Origin: Amycolatopsis decaplanina DSM 44594
GTDB lineage: Bacteria; Actinomycetota; Actinomycetes; Mycobacteriales; Pseudonocardiaceae
Assembly: GCF_000342005.1 (NCBI RefSeq)
Contig: NZ_AOHO01000068.1
Span: 188,330-252,329 of the forward strand
Direction of reading: 5' to 3'
DNA length: 64,000 nt
Shown here: positions 1-8,041 of the stretch, in pieces
Layout: each line of letters begins with the position of its first letter
Position numbering within the stretch: the first letter of the stretch is position 1
Made by a program: the position numbers and the translations under genes
Notes under the pieces: generated by a model
Seen by the model: the letters and a program-made list of their open reading frames with translations, nothing else
The model's database searches: none
What the model was told of the DNA's origin: nothing

Positions 1-2376
1 ATCCGTCCATGGCCGTCGCCGGACAAGGACCCTGACGGCGCCCGCGTTGGCTCCTTCGGCCGACACGAGGACCGGGTCGAGGTCGACGTCGACGACCTCC
101 GGCACCAGTTCCATGATCCGGTCCGTCCGCAGGAGCAGATCCGAGAGCGCGGATCGATCGAGAGCACTGTTCCCGCCGAACAACGCCTTGCTCGCGCGCA
201 GACCGTCGATGAGCGCCTCGGCGCCGTCGGTGCCGAGCGGTCCCAGGCCGGTGGACCTGTCGTCGAGCAGGGCTCCGTCGATACCACCGAGTCCCAGCAC
301 CACCACCGGACCGAACACGTCGTCGGCCTGGCCACGCACCAACAGCTCGCGATCACCGAATCGGCGCCGGGTCACCCGGATCCCGAAACAAGCGAGCAGG
401 TCCTCACTGTCCTTCCGAGGCATCCACCCACCGCCCGGATGCGCGGAGAGATACTCGCCCACCAGGCGGGTCGCCGTCGCGAGATCGATACCGGTGAGAT
501 CGGGTGTCACTCCTTCCCCGGTCTGGAGCCACTTGGCTCGTTCGGCCAGCTTCGCCATGACGGCCGCGGCCTCCTCGACATCGCCGTAGCACGGAATTCC
601 GCCGGCCGCGGCGACCGACTCCACCTGCCCCAGTCGTACGGCGAGCACGGTCTTGCTCTCCGATCGCGCGCCCAGACGGGCCAGCGGATCGCCGACACCG
701 GTGGGCACGCCGGCGGCGATCACCGCGTCCACCCCTTCGTCCGCCAGTACCTCGGTCACACACGAAGCGAAGGTCTCGGCCGTGACCGCGGCGCTCGTGT
801 CGAGCGGGTTGCCCACGCTCGCGTGCCCGGGCAAGAGCAGCCGGAGCGCTTCCTGAGTCTTCCGGCCCAGCTCGGGCAGGAGCAGGCCGTTGCGAACACA
901 GGCCTCCGCGCCCAGGACGGCGGCGCCGCCGGCGTTGCTCACGACGGCCACCCGTGCCCCCGACGGCAGCGGCTGCCAGGACAGCGCGGCGAGCAATCCG
1001 AGGACTTCGGTCACCGTGTCGACGACGATCACACCCGCCTGCCCGAACAACGCGAGCTTGGTGGCGGCCGGGACCGCTCGTGCGGCCGTGTGCGCGGCCG
1101 CGGCGCGCTGTGCCGCCGCGACGGCGGCCCCGCGGATGGCCACGACCGGCTTCTCCCTGGCGAGAGCGCGTGCGAGCCTGCTGAACTTTCTCGGGTTGCC
1201 GAAGGATTCCAGGTACAGCACGGCGATGTCGGTTTCCGCGTCGCCGCGCCACCAACGCAGGAGATCGTTGCCGCTCACGTCGTATTTGTCGCCGGTGGAG
1301 ACCAAAGTGGACAGACCGAGGCCCAGCTCGGAGAGGGCGTCCATCAGCGCGATCCCGAAACCGCCGGACTGCGTCACGACCCCGATCCGCCCTCTGCGGG
1401 CGACACGGCGAGCGAAAGTCGTGTCGAGGCGGGTCGCCGGGGCCGTGTTGACCACGCCGAAGCAGTTGGGACCGACCAGCCGGATCCCGTATCCGGCGAC
1501 GACTTCGCGGACACGATCTTCCATCGGTGTCGCGGTCAGCCCCGCGGTTACGAGCACTATCGACCGCACACCGGCCCGCCCGCAGTCTTCGACCACGTCG
1601 GGAACCGACTCCGCGGGTACACAGATCACCGCCAGTTCGACCGCGTCATCCAAAGAAGACACCGAGGGTACGCAAGGAACGCCGAGTATCTCCGTGGCGT
1701 TCGGGTTCACCGCGTGCGCGACACCGGTGTAGCCGGCGGCGAGGAGGTTACGCAGAATCGCCCTGCCCACCGAGTCGTCACGTCTGCCCGCCCCCACGAC
1801 GGCCACCGAGGCCGGGGTGAGCACCGTGCGAAGACTCGCCACGTCGGCGAGCCGTTCCCGCTCCTCGAGCCGCTCGAGGTACCGGTGAGGCTCGCCGAGT
1901 TCGATCTCGACATCGAGCTCCGGCCCTCCCCTGCCGATGACGCATGGCAGCCCGAGATCGGAGAAAACCTGGATCATCCGGGTGTTCTCCGCGAGCACGA
2001 GCGCGACGAACCGGCGGATCCCCTGCGCGAAAGCCAAGGACACGAGGTGTTCGAGCAGCAGGGTGCCGACCCCGTGCGCCTGGACCACGCGGTCGACGAC
2101 CAGGGCCACCTCGGCCGTCTCGCCCGTCGACCGCCGGCGATAGTGCGCGATCCCGATGAGGTCCTCTCCGCGGAAGGCTCCGATACACGGGCCGTCGATG
2201 GCCGACCGGCTCAGCACGTCCAGTTTCCCCGGATGGGCGGTGAAGAAGCGCAGGTAGCGGTCACGCTCGCCCAGCCGCCGATGCAGGTCCAGGACCGCTT
2301 CGTAATCCTCCGCACGCAAGCGGCGGACGGTGACCATGTCGCCGTCCGCCAGCAGGGCACTCGTCCCGGTCGTCAT
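1..2376 (-). CDS. GNAT acetyltransferase / ADP-forming acyl-CoA synthetase fusion (3' end outside window)
   Basis: Likely a Pat-type protein lysine acetyltransferase, or an acyl-CoA ligase carrying an acetyltransferase. Of the 792 codons in view, the first ~165 form a GNAT domain with the acetyl-CoA loop QAHGVGTLL at residues 99-107. A CoA-binding fold follows (ASVAVVGAGRRDDSV), then the ligase part with TQSGGFG and AAAAHTA, whose His sits where ADP-forming acetyl-CoA synthetases carry the phospho-histidine, then the start of an ATP-grasp part. GNAT-first order is the one described for Streptomyces lividans PatA and is the reverse of Salmonella Pat. The ATG overlaps the stop of the upstream CBS gene by 4 bp, so this is the last visible gene of a stress operon. 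The C-terminus lies beyond the window edge. Substrate is unknown. Confidence 0.85.
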   Translation of the reverse strand, partial: MTTGTSALLADGDMVTVRRLRAEDYEAVLDLHRRLGERDRYLRFFTAHPGKLDVLSRSAIDGPCIGAFRGEDLIGIAHYRRRSTGETAEVALVVDRVVQAHGVGTLLLEHLVSLAFAQGIRRFVALVLAENTRMIQVFSDLGLPCVIGRGGPELDVEIELGEPHRYLERLEERERLADVASLRTVLTPASVAVVGAGRRDDSVGRAILRNLLAAGYTGVAHAVNPNATEILGVPCVPSVSSLDDAVELAVICVPAESVPDVVEDCGRAGVRSIVLVTAGLTATPMEDRVREVVAGYGIRLVGPNCFGVVNTAPATRLDTTFARRVARRGRIGVVTQSGGFGIALMDALSELGLGLSTLVSTGDKYDVSGNDLLRWWRGDAETDIAVLYLESFGNPRKFSRLARALAREKPVVAIRGAAVAAAQRAAAAHTAARAVPAATKLALFGQAGVIVVDTVTEVLGLLAALSWQPLPSGARVAVVSNAGGAAVLGAEACVRNGLLLPELGRKTQEALRLLLPGHASVGNPLDTSAAVTAETFASCVTEVLADEGVDAVIAAGVPTGVGDPLARLGARSESKTVLAVRLGQVESVAAAGGIPCYGDVEEAAAVMAKLAERAKWLQTGEGVTPDLTGIDLATATRLVGEYLSAHPGGGWMPRKDSEDLLACFGIRVTRRRFGDRELLVRGQADDVFGPVVVLGLGGIDGALLDDRSTGLGPLGTDGAEALIDGLRASKALFGGNSALDRSALSDLLLRTDRIMELVPEVVDVDLDPVLVSAEGANAGAVRVLVRRRPWTD

Positions 2377-2948
2377 GTCGCCGCCGGATTCCGGGTGGCC
2401 AGTACGACCGCGACCACGCCGGGCACCGTCCGGGCGAGGGCGTCGAGCACCCGCCGTTCGGCTTCGTCCCGGAACTCACCGGCGATGTTCACGTAACCGC
2501 CGTCGACCTCGACAGTCCACTTCGGACGATGTCCGGCGTAGTCACTGATCAGGCTGTGCACCTGCGCGGCGATCGCGTCGTCGGGCCGGACGAGCGGGCG
2601 GAGCAGGTCACGCCTGCTGACCACACCGACCAGGACCCCCTCCTCGACGACCGGCAGGCAGCGCAGCCGGTCGGCCAGCATCCGCCTGCCGATCTCCGCG
2701 ACCGCGGTGGACGGCGAAATCACCTCCACCGGCGTGGACATCAACGCGCCGACCGTCATCCCGTCACCGCCTGCCCGGATTCCCCGCAAGGCGTCGAATT
2801 CGGTGAATGTCCCCAGCACCCTGCCTTCGTGGTCGACGACCGGAAGGCCGGCGAATCCCTTCTCGGCCAGCACGGCCACCGCCTCGCGAAGAGGTGTCGA
2901 GGGTGTGGTCGCAACCGCCGGGCTGGTCATGATCTCCGAAGCACGCAT
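2373..2948 (-). CDS. CBS-pair protein with C-terminal BON domain
   Basis: A 191-residue cytosolic protein with two CBS motifs (about residues 7-55 and 68-120) and a BON domain (about 125-190, ending VVAVVLATRNPAAT). CBS pairs bind adenine nucleotides and usually act as energy sensors. The start at 2948 is fixed by an AAGGAGG site seven bases upstream; the open frame runs further upstream but without a ribosome site and with non-protein-like sequence. It sits between a small unknown gene and the acetyltransferase/ligase fusion, in a stress operon with a universal stress protein and nitroreductases. Related CBS proteins belong to the mycobacterial DosR regulon (family knowledge). Ligand and partner are unknown. 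Confidence 0.88.
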   Translation of the reverse strand: MRASEIMTSPAVATTPSTPLREAVAVLAEKGFAGLPVVDHEGRVLGTFTEFDALRGIRAGGDGMTVGALMSTPVEVISPSTAVAEIGRRMLADRLRCLPVVEEGVLVGVVSRRDLLRPLVRPDDAIAAQVHSLISDYAGHRPKWTVEVDGGYVNIAGEFRDEAERRVLDALARTVPGVVAVVLATRNPAAT

Positions 2949-2974
2949 CGGAGCCTCCTTGTGATCGTTCTCGG

Positions 2975-3352
2975 TCAAGCTCGTGTGCGCAGGAAGCCCC
3001 TGCACGCGTCGAAGAGATCGTCCGGCGGGCAAGCCGTGACACGGTGTTCGAAACCCGGTGGAACGACGGGGCCACCCGCGTCCCCCGCCGTGGTCATCAC
3101 GATCGGGACCCTCGCCCGGAGCGCGCACACCACACCGAATTCGCGTGGGGTCAGGCCGGGCTCGGTGCCGCGGACGTCGACGGTGAGATCCGGCCGGTCG
3201 TCCTCGTCCAGCAGGCAGGTACCGCCGGGTGCGAGAGCTCGGCACACTCCCGACCGGACATGGCACGGGCTGACCCGGCAACCCAGGTCCCGCAACGCCG
3301 CCGCGACCTCACGGGCCCCGTCGAACTCGGCCTCTGTCAGCAGGATTCTCAT
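2975..3352 (-). CDS. Small protein of unknown function in the stress operon
   Basis: 125 residues beginning MRILLTEAEFDGAREVAAAL. I do not recognise a named family with certainty. The N-terminus resembles the first beta-strand and helix of a receiver or Rossmann fold, and there are five cysteines (CRVSPC, CRALAPGGTC, CPPDD and similar). The start at 3352 was chosen because MRILLTEAEF is the first protein-like start, with GGGG about six bases upstream. It lies 26 bp from the CBS gene and 11 bp from the upstream membrane protein gene, so co-transcription is nearly certain. A role in hypoxic or stress response is inferred from context only. Confidence 0.65.
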   Translation of the reverse strand: MRILLTEAEFDGAREVAAALRDLGCRVSPCHVRSGVCRALAPGGTCLLDEDDRPDLTVDVRGTEPGLTPREFGVVCALRARVPIVMTTAGDAGGPVVPPGFEHRVTACPPDDLFDACRGFLRTRA

Positions 3353-3363
3353 CGTCGCCCCTC

Positions 3364-3963
3364 TCAGGCAGCCGGCCGGTCCTGGGCCACCCGCCGCCAT
3401 TCCCGCGCCCACTCGGCGGCACGGCTGCGGCCGAGCGCCGCCCGGCAGGCCAGGAAAACCGTCGCGACCAGGGTTACCCATCCCAGCCACAGCCCCGTGC
3501 CGACACCGATGCCCTGACTCAGGGCGTCGTCGTCGGTGACGGGTGCCTCGACGGGACGCCCGCTCGCGTCGAGCCAGATCCGCACCTCGTTTCCGGTCGC
3601 CGTCCCGGCATCGACGGTCACCACGCCTTCACGGATCAGTCCGCCGGGTACGGTCCAGCGGGCGACGGCCTCGGCCTTCTCGTCCAGCGGCACACCGTCG
3701 AGGCGCACGTGTACGGGCGGGGCGTCGGCGAGCAGCACGGCGGTCGTCTCCTGACGGTTCGCCGCCTGCTCCGCCGCACGCCCCTTTCCTTCGGCGTAAG
3801 CCCCGGATCCCACCGCCGCGGCGAACGGGATCGCCAGCAGTGCCAGCAGGACGGCGCCGATCATCAGCGCGGCTTCGAGCCGGTCCGACCACCGGATGAG
3901 CGGATTTCGCGTGAAGCAGAGGAGCCGCTTGATCACGGTGACGATCTCAGGCCGCGCTTTCAT
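3364..3963 (-). CDS. Rv1733c-like two-helix membrane protein
   Basis: 199 residues with the architecture of the mycobacterial DosR-regulon antigen Rv1733c: a short basic N-terminus with the RNPLIRWSDRLE signature, a transmembrane helix at about 31-52, an extracytoplasmic domain of about 100 residues (VRIWLDASGRPV region), then a second helix at about 154-176 and a short basic tail. Function is unknown in the family. The start at 3963 follows an AGGAG site. A paralogue lies at 6347-6931. It is in an operon between a universal stress protein and the small unknown gene. Confidence 0.82.
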   Translation of the reverse strand: MKARPEIVTVIKRLLCFTRNPLIRWSDRLEAALMIGAVLLALLAIPFAAAVGSGAYAEGKGRAAEQAANRQETTAVLLADAPPVHVRLDGVPLDEKAEAVARWTVPGGLIREGVVTVDAGTATGNEVRIWLDASGRPVEAPVTDDDALSQGIGVGTGLWLGWVTLVATVFLACRAALGRSRAAEWAREWRRVAQDRPAA

Positions 3964-3988
3964 GACTTTCTCCTGTGTCCGGCTTCGC

Positions 3989-4495
3989 TCAGAGGATCGG
4001 GCCGGGCTCGTAGGCAACGGAGTTCAGCAACCGGCCGAGCCTGCCTTCCGGCGCCGAAGCGGGCGGCGGGATCACCACGACCGGGCAGGTCGCGTGCCGC
4101 AGTGCCGTCTTGCACACCGAGCCGACCAGCAATTCACGGAGTTTGCCCGTGCCGTGGCTGCCCAGCACGAGCATCGCGGCGCCCTTCGAACGCTCGACCA
4201 GCGTTTCACCGGGATCGCCCTGGGGGACGTCATAGGTGATATCGAGCCCTTCGTGGGTATCGAGGACTTTGGAGGTCGCGGCTTCCAGCGCCTTCGAATG
4301 GACGTCTCTCGCCTCCGCCACGGTCCGGCCGGCCGACGCGTCGTCCAGCATCGAATCGTGGATCCACACGTTGACCACCTGCAAGGCGGCACCCTGCCTG
4401 ACCGCTTGGTCGGCTGCCCAGCGCACCGCCGCGGCGGAACCAGCCGAACCGTCCATGCCGACGACGATCCGGTTCTCCGTCGCACTGTCCGTCAT
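3989..4495 (-). CDS. Universal stress protein, single UspA domain
   Basis: 168 residues. The N-terminus IVVGMDGSAGSAAAVRWA and the C-terminal ATP-loop pattern G-x2-G-x9-G-S (GSHGTGKLRELLVGSV) are the two classic UspA nucleotide-binding segments, so ATP binding is expected. The true start is 4495; its ATG overlaps the stop of the upstream nitroreductase-like gene (ATGA). Universal stress proteins of this type are induced on entry to hypoxic dormancy in mycobacteria. It is the third gene of the operon that runs from about 6.25 kb leftward. Confidence 0.9.
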   Translation of the reverse strand: MTDSATENRIVVGMDGSAGSAAAVRWAADQAVRQGAALQVVNVWIHDSMLDDASAGRTVAEARDVHSKALEAATSKVLDTHEGLDITYDVPQGDPGETLVERSKGAAMLVLGSHGTGKLRELLVGSVCKTALRHATCPVVVIPPPASAPEGRLGRLLNSVAYEPGPIL

Positions 4496-5286
4496 GACGT
4501 TCTTCCCTTCTGTGCCGGTGTTTTCCGAGGTTCTTCGACCACGACCACCGCTTGGGGGAATCCGGGCACGCCGTCGATGCCGGCGAGCGTCCCGCGGACC
4601 GCGGGAGCGTCGAAAGGCTCGGTGAACGCGGTGCCAACCAAGCCGTGTTCGGTGGACGCGAGCAACAACCGCTGTGCGACCACGCCGGCGCGGACAAGCT
4701 GTCTTCGTGTTTCCGTCGCGGTGACGACGAGGAACGCGACCCACGAGTCGTCCGGGGCCGCTTTCCTGGCGATCTTCCCGCCCACCTTGGGCAGGTCACG
4801 GACGTGAGGCGGCATGAGCACCCGGACCCGGATGCCCTCGCCCTCATTCGCCTCGGCGACCTCGCGCCCCCACGACGCCGGTGAAGACGGAGCCGTCCTG
4901 GTCTCTCGCCCGGACAGGGCGGCGAAACGGGCGAAATCGGCCGCCACGGGCCGGACCCGGCACCGCGATTTGAGCCTGGCGACCCGGTCCAGGGCGAAGA
5001 CGTCGGAGGTCAGATCCGTAAGCGGCGCCCAGCCCAGCACCCGGATCGCGCATTCGAGATTCGCCAGCACGGCCCCGCAGAGGATCAGCCGCGCACGGCC
5101 ACCCCGGTCCCGCAGCCAATGCTTGTTCGCGAGGCGTTCGTACAGGTCGAGCGAGTCCTCGTGGACCGACAGCGTCCAGGGGTCGTCGATCCATCGCTTC
5201 GGCGCTTGGCGCGCGGCGGCCACGAGGATCCGCTTCTCCTCCGTCGACCAGACGTGCGCGGGGATTCCGGTGAGGGAAGTCGTCAT
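4492..5286 (-). CDS. Acg-family nitroreductase-like protein (short form)
   Basis: 264 residues, related to mycobacterial Acg (Rv2032), a flavin-sequestering nitroreductase homologue of the DosR regulon. Typical segments are AARQAPKRWIDDPWTL at the N-terminus, LILCGAVLANLECAIRVLGW in the middle and RAGVVAQRLLLASTEHGLVGTAFTEP near the C-terminus (each only partly quoted here). It is about 60 residues shorter than the neighbouring paralogue and family members, mainly by loss in the central region, so a catalytic role is doubtful and a flavin-storage role is possible. Its ATG overlaps the stop of the upstream paralogue, and its stop overlaps the universal stress protein start. Confidence 0.82.
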   Translation of the reverse strand: MTTSLTGIPAHVWSTEEKRILVAAARQAPKRWIDDPWTLSVHEDSLDLYERLANKHWLRDRGGRARLILCGAVLANLECAIRVLGWAPLTDLTSDVFALDRVARLKSRCRVRPVAADFARFAALSGRETRTAPSSPASWGREVAEANEGEGIRVRVLMPPHVRDLPKVGGKIARKAAPDDSWVAFLVVTATETRRQLVRAGVVAQRLLLASTEHGLVGTAFTEPFDAPAVRGTLAGIDGVPGFPQAVVVVEEPRKTPAQKGRTS

Positions 5287-6251
5287 GGCCGCTCCGCCTC
5301 CCGCCTGTCGCGAGCGACCGCTTCGATCGGGCGGCGTGGCGTCTTCACACCCGGATAGCCGTAACCGAGCCTGAAGATGGTCTGGGGATGACCGGCGCCG
5401 CCGAGCAGGTCATGCAGTTCGGCGCGCACCGCGGTGATCTCGATCGGCTGGGAGTAGAAGGAAGCGCTCAGCCCGGCGTCCGTCGCGGTGAGCAGGACCC
5501 GCTGCATCGCGCATCCGGCGCGGACCTGGGAGACCGGCGCGTCGTTCGGCATGGTCAGCACCGCGACCAACGGGTCCTGCTCGAAGACCCGGGGAGCGCC
5601 GTCCTCGTTGACGTACCGCCCCGGGAGCAACCCGCCCGCCGAACGAGGCCCGCCGGCGTAGGCGGGAACGCCGTCGTCCTCGGCGGTTTGCCGGGTCCAT
5701 GCCCGGATTTCTCGCCGGAAGGCGGCGTCCAGGCCTTGGAGGTGGTCGGCGCGGCGGATGAGCCCCGCGGTCGCCTCCAGCAGACCGGCTTCGTCCAGCA
5801 GGACCAGACGTGCCCCCTCGTCACGGGCCGCCTCGCGCACGGCCGTTCGCACGCGGAGTGGCACCGGCTCGTCCGTGAAGGGGCGGCGGTTGCTGTAACG
5901 CCGGGGAATCGCGGCGGCGAGACGTCGTTCGGTCACGGTGGGACGGTGACGAGGGCCGAGTGTCACCCGTGCCAGCAAGGAGACCCTTCCCCGTTCGGGC
6001 GCGAGCTCGACTTCGCTGCCCCGGCCGGCCGCGGCGATGGCGAGCCGCAGGTTCAGCAACGCCGCACCACAGGCGAGCCGCGCCTCACGCGCTTCCGGAT
6101 CGCACGCGCCGAGTACCCGGCTTTCGTCGAGCACGACGTCGATCGTGTCCGGTGTCAGCTCGAAGATCCACGGCTGGGTGTTGTGCGGTGACGGCGCGCG
6201 CACAGCGGCGCGCAGCGCGTCCACGACAACCTGTGAACGAGTGAGGACCAT
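5283..6251 (-). CDS. Acg-family nitroreductase
   Basis: 322 residues, full length for the Acg/Rv2032 family. It contains APSPHNTQPWIF (flavin-side N-terminal motif), LACGAALLNLRLAIAA, RRYSNRRPF and RAGCAMQRVLLTATDAGLSA, all typical of this family of FMN-fold proteins that form a lid over the flavin and often lack measurable nitroreductase activity. The start at 6251 begins MVLTRSQVV; upstream residues in the open frame look non-coding. It is the first gene of a seven-gene operon (Acg, short Acg, USP, Rv1733c-like, small protein, CBS-BON, acetyltransferase/ligase). A DevR-like box lies about 80 bp upstream. Confidence 0.88.
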   Translation of the reverse strand: MVLTRSQVVVDALRAAVRAPSPHNTQPWIFELTPDTIDVVLDESRVLGACDPEAREARLACGAALLNLRLAIAAAGRGSEVELAPERGRVSLLARVTLGPRHRPTVTERRLAAAIPRRYSNRRPFTDEPVPLRVRTAVREAARDEGARLVLLDEAGLLEATAGLIRRADHLQGLDAAFRREIRAWTRQTAEDDGVPAYAGGPRSAGGLLPGRYVNEDGAPRVFEQDPLVAVLTMPNDAPVSQVRAGCAMQRVLLTATDAGLSASFYSQPIEITAVRAELHDLLGGAGHPQTIFRLGYGYPGVKTPRRPIEAVARDRREAERP

Positions 6252-6330
6252 CGTGCTGCACCTGCCTTTCGACGATCTCAGCGTCTCGCGTGGAGAAGGG
6301 ACGTGGCAGTGGCCGTGGGCCCGGCGCACA

Positions 6331-6345
6331 GGGACCTTCGGCACC
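6331..6345 (-). promoter_or_regulatory. DevR/DosR-like box upstream of the Acg operon
   Basis: GGGACCTTCGGCACC on the plus strand. It fits the RGGAC-N4-GTCYC pattern seen at other stress promoters in this window, with one weak half. It lies about 80 bp upstream of the Acg start and just after the end of the next gene upstream. Assignment rests on motif similarity and context. Confidence 0.5.
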
Positions 6346-6346
6346 G

Positions 6347-6931
6347 CTAGTGGGACGCGAACTCGCGCCATTCCTCTTGCCACCGCGCCGATCGGGCCCT
6401 GTCGAGCAGGACCCGTACGCACCCGTACCCGGCCAGCACGATCACGATGAAGGCGAGCCAAAGACCCACTCCCGTCCCGACACCAAGGAGGCGTGCGTCG
6501 GAAACGGTGAACGGCACCGCGACAGGGTTCCCGGCCCCGTCGAGCCAGACCGGGACCTTCGCGCCGGCCCGGCTCCCCCGCGTCGCTTGGACCTCGCCGA
6601 CCCGGCTGTCCCCTTCACGCGTGACCCACGTGGCCTCGGCGGGCGAGGTGTCGTGGACGACCCCCGACCGGCCCGCGATGGCGATGGGCGCGCCGTCTTC
6701 GAGCAGGGTCGCTTCCGCGCGATATCTGGTGGCCTGTTCCGCCGCGGCTTGTTCGGCGCGGGCCGCGAAGACACCGGAAGCCACCGCCGCGGCGACCGGC
6801 AGGGCAAGGACCACCATGGCGATCGCGAGAAGCACCGTGAACGCCTCGATGCGATCTTCGCGGCGAGCGAGCGGGTTCCGCCCGGGATGGACCGTGTGCC
6901 AGGCTCGCGACCAGCGAGACGACGTGTTCAT
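6347..6931 (-). CDS. Rv1733c-like two-helix membrane protein (second copy)
   Basis: 194 residues, same layout as the gene at 3364-3963: basic N-terminus with RNPLARREDRIEAF, a helix at about residues 29-52 (FTVLLAIAMVVLALPVAAAV), a ~100-residue outside domain with VPVWLDGAGNPV, a second helix near 155-178 and a basic tail. The start at 6931 follows GGAGGTCC. It is divergent from the CBS gene at 7077. The function of the family is unknown; Rv1733c is strongly DosR-induced in Mycobacterium tuberculosis. Confidence 0.82.
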   Translation of the reverse strand: MNTSSRWSRAWHTVHPGRNPLARREDRIEAFTVLLAIAMVVLALPVAAAVASGVFAARAEQAAAEQATRYRAEATLLEDGAPIAIAGRSGVVHDTSPAEATWVTREGDSRVGEVQATRGSRAGAKVPVWLDGAGNPVAVPFTVSDARLLGVGTGVGLWLAFIVIVLAGYGCVRVLLDRARSARWQEEWREFASH

Positions 6932-7003
6932 GACCTGGACCTCCGCTGTGGCTCGCCGTGAACGTGTCGTCGCCAGCATCGTTCGGCGAGCCGCCCGGCA
7001 GGA

Positions 7004-7039
7004 GAGGCGACGGTCCCGCCCGGGCAGGACCTCCAGCCG
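7004..7039. promoter_or_regulatory. Two weak DevR-like half-boxes in a divergent promoter
   Basis: The 145-bp gap between the divergent membrane-protein and CBS genes holds GGGACCGTCGCCTC (minus strand, 7004-7017) and AGGACCTCCAGCCG (plus strand, 7026-7039). Each has a good left half and a poor right half of the RGGAC-N4-GTCYC pattern. Either could serve both genes; support is weaker than at the other sites. Confidence 0.35.
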
Positions 7040-7076
7040 TATTCCCGGCCCGCCCACCGGATCGACACTGGCTTTC

Positions 7077-7490
7077 ATGCGAGTACGTGATGTCATGACC
7101 ACCCCGGTCATCGCGGTGACGCCCTCGGCCACGATCGGCGAGGCGATCGCCGTGCTGACCGGCAAGGGAATAACCTCGCTGCCGGTCGTCAGCGACACCG
7201 GCGAACTGCTCGGCCTGCTGGTCGAAGAGGATCTGCTCCGGGCGCGTTACCTCCCCGGCGGCGAACCGGACAGCGGGGTCATGCTGAGCGGGCACACCAA
7301 GGTGAGCGCGCTGATGCGACGGCCGGCCGCCGGTGCCCATCCCGACGCCGACCTGACCGAACTGACGGCGAAGATGCTGGAGCGCCGGCTCCGATCCGTC
7401 CCGGTCCTCGAACACGGCCGTGTGGTCGGTGTCATCACCTGGCAGGACCTTCTCCGTGCCGGGCCATCCGCGCAAAGGAATCGACCATGA
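7077..7490 (+). CDS. CBS-pair protein
   Basis: 137 residues made only of two CBS motifs (about 7-55 and 72-125), with VRDVMTTPVIAVTP and VSALMRRPAA as the paired entry segments and GVITWQDLL at the end. No BON domain, unlike the two other CBS proteins here. Similar to mycobacterial hypoxic response protein 1 (Rv2626c) in size and plan. The start at 7077 has no clear ribosome site and may be leaderless or read from a short leader. The stop overlaps the next gene's ATG (ATGA), giving a CBS-USP pair. Confidence 0.87.
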   Translation: MRVRDVMTTPVIAVTPSATIGEAIAVLTGKGITSLPVVSDTGELLGLLVEEDLLRARYLPGGEPDSGVMLSGHTKVSALMRRPAAGAHPDADLTELTAKMLERRLRSVPVLEHGRVVGVITWQDLLRAGPSAQRNRP

Positions 7491-7963
7491 ACACGAATCC
7501 GGACAACACCCGCCGCCTTCTCGTGGGAGCCGACGGCTCGGCCGAGAGCGAGGAAGCGATCCGATGGGCCATCACCGAAGCCGCCGCCGTCGGTGACGAG
7601 GTGGAGGTCCTTCTGGTCCTGCCTCGGGAAGAACTCCTTCCCGGCACGTCGTTCGCCCTCCAGCCGCACGGCAGGGTCCCGGTACGGAAGAACTATTCGC
7701 TCGACGACACCGTCGCACGGATCCGGGACGAGCTTCACGCGGACGTCGAGGTGAAGACCTCGCTGCGGCAGGGGAATCCGACGTCGGAACTGCTGGCGGC
7801 GGCGCGCGAGGCAGACCTGCTCGTACTGGGCACGGGCACGAAGAGCGCGGTCGGGAGACTCGTCTTCGGCAGTGTTTCCACGGCCTGCGTCCGGCACGCG
7901 ACGTGTCCTGTGGTGCTGGTGTCGGCACAGGCGGTTCATCGCTTCAGCCCGACGGCCTCCTGA
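7487..7963 (+). CDS. Universal stress protein, single domain
   Basis: 158 residues with LLVGADGSAESEEAIRWA at the N-terminus and VRHATCPVVLVS at the C-terminus, as in the other Usp proteins here. The nucleotide loop reads GTGTKSAVGRLVFGS, which departs from the G-x2-G-x9-G-S pattern at the second Gly, so ATP binding may be weakened. It is translationally coupled to the CBS gene by a 4-bp overlap. A long palindrome follows 12 bp after the stop. Confidence 0.88.
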   Translation: MNTNPDNTRRLLVGADGSAESEEAIRWAITEAAAVGDEVEVLLVLPREELLPGTSFALQPHGRVPVRKNYSLDDTVARIRDELHADVEVKTSLRQGNPTSELLAAAREADLLVLGTGTKSAVGRLVFGSVSTACVRHATCPVVLVSAQAVHRFSPTAS

Positions 7964-7974
7964 TCCGTTGTGCG

Positions 7975-8029
7975 GTCCGTGAAGGCCTCCTTGAGGGACC
8001 CTAGGTCCCTCAAGGAGGCCTTCACGGAC
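7975..8029. terminator. 26-bp-arm palindrome between convergent genes (family 1)
   Basis: Perfect inverted repeat: arms 7975-8000 and 8004-8029 around a 3-base loop, arm beginning GTCCGTGAAGGCCTCCTTGA. It lies between the ends of a rightward USP gene and leftward ackA, so it probably terminates both. Related copies occur at 48001-48061 and 61996-62050. Confidence 0.75.
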
Positions 8030-8041
8030 TGAAGCGCTCGC

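Noticed and set aside
439-2496. Long plus-strand open frame opposite the acetyltransferase/ligase gene
   Set aside because: Arg/Asp/Gly-rich shadow sequence; the minus strand has recognisable GNAT and ligase motifs throughout.
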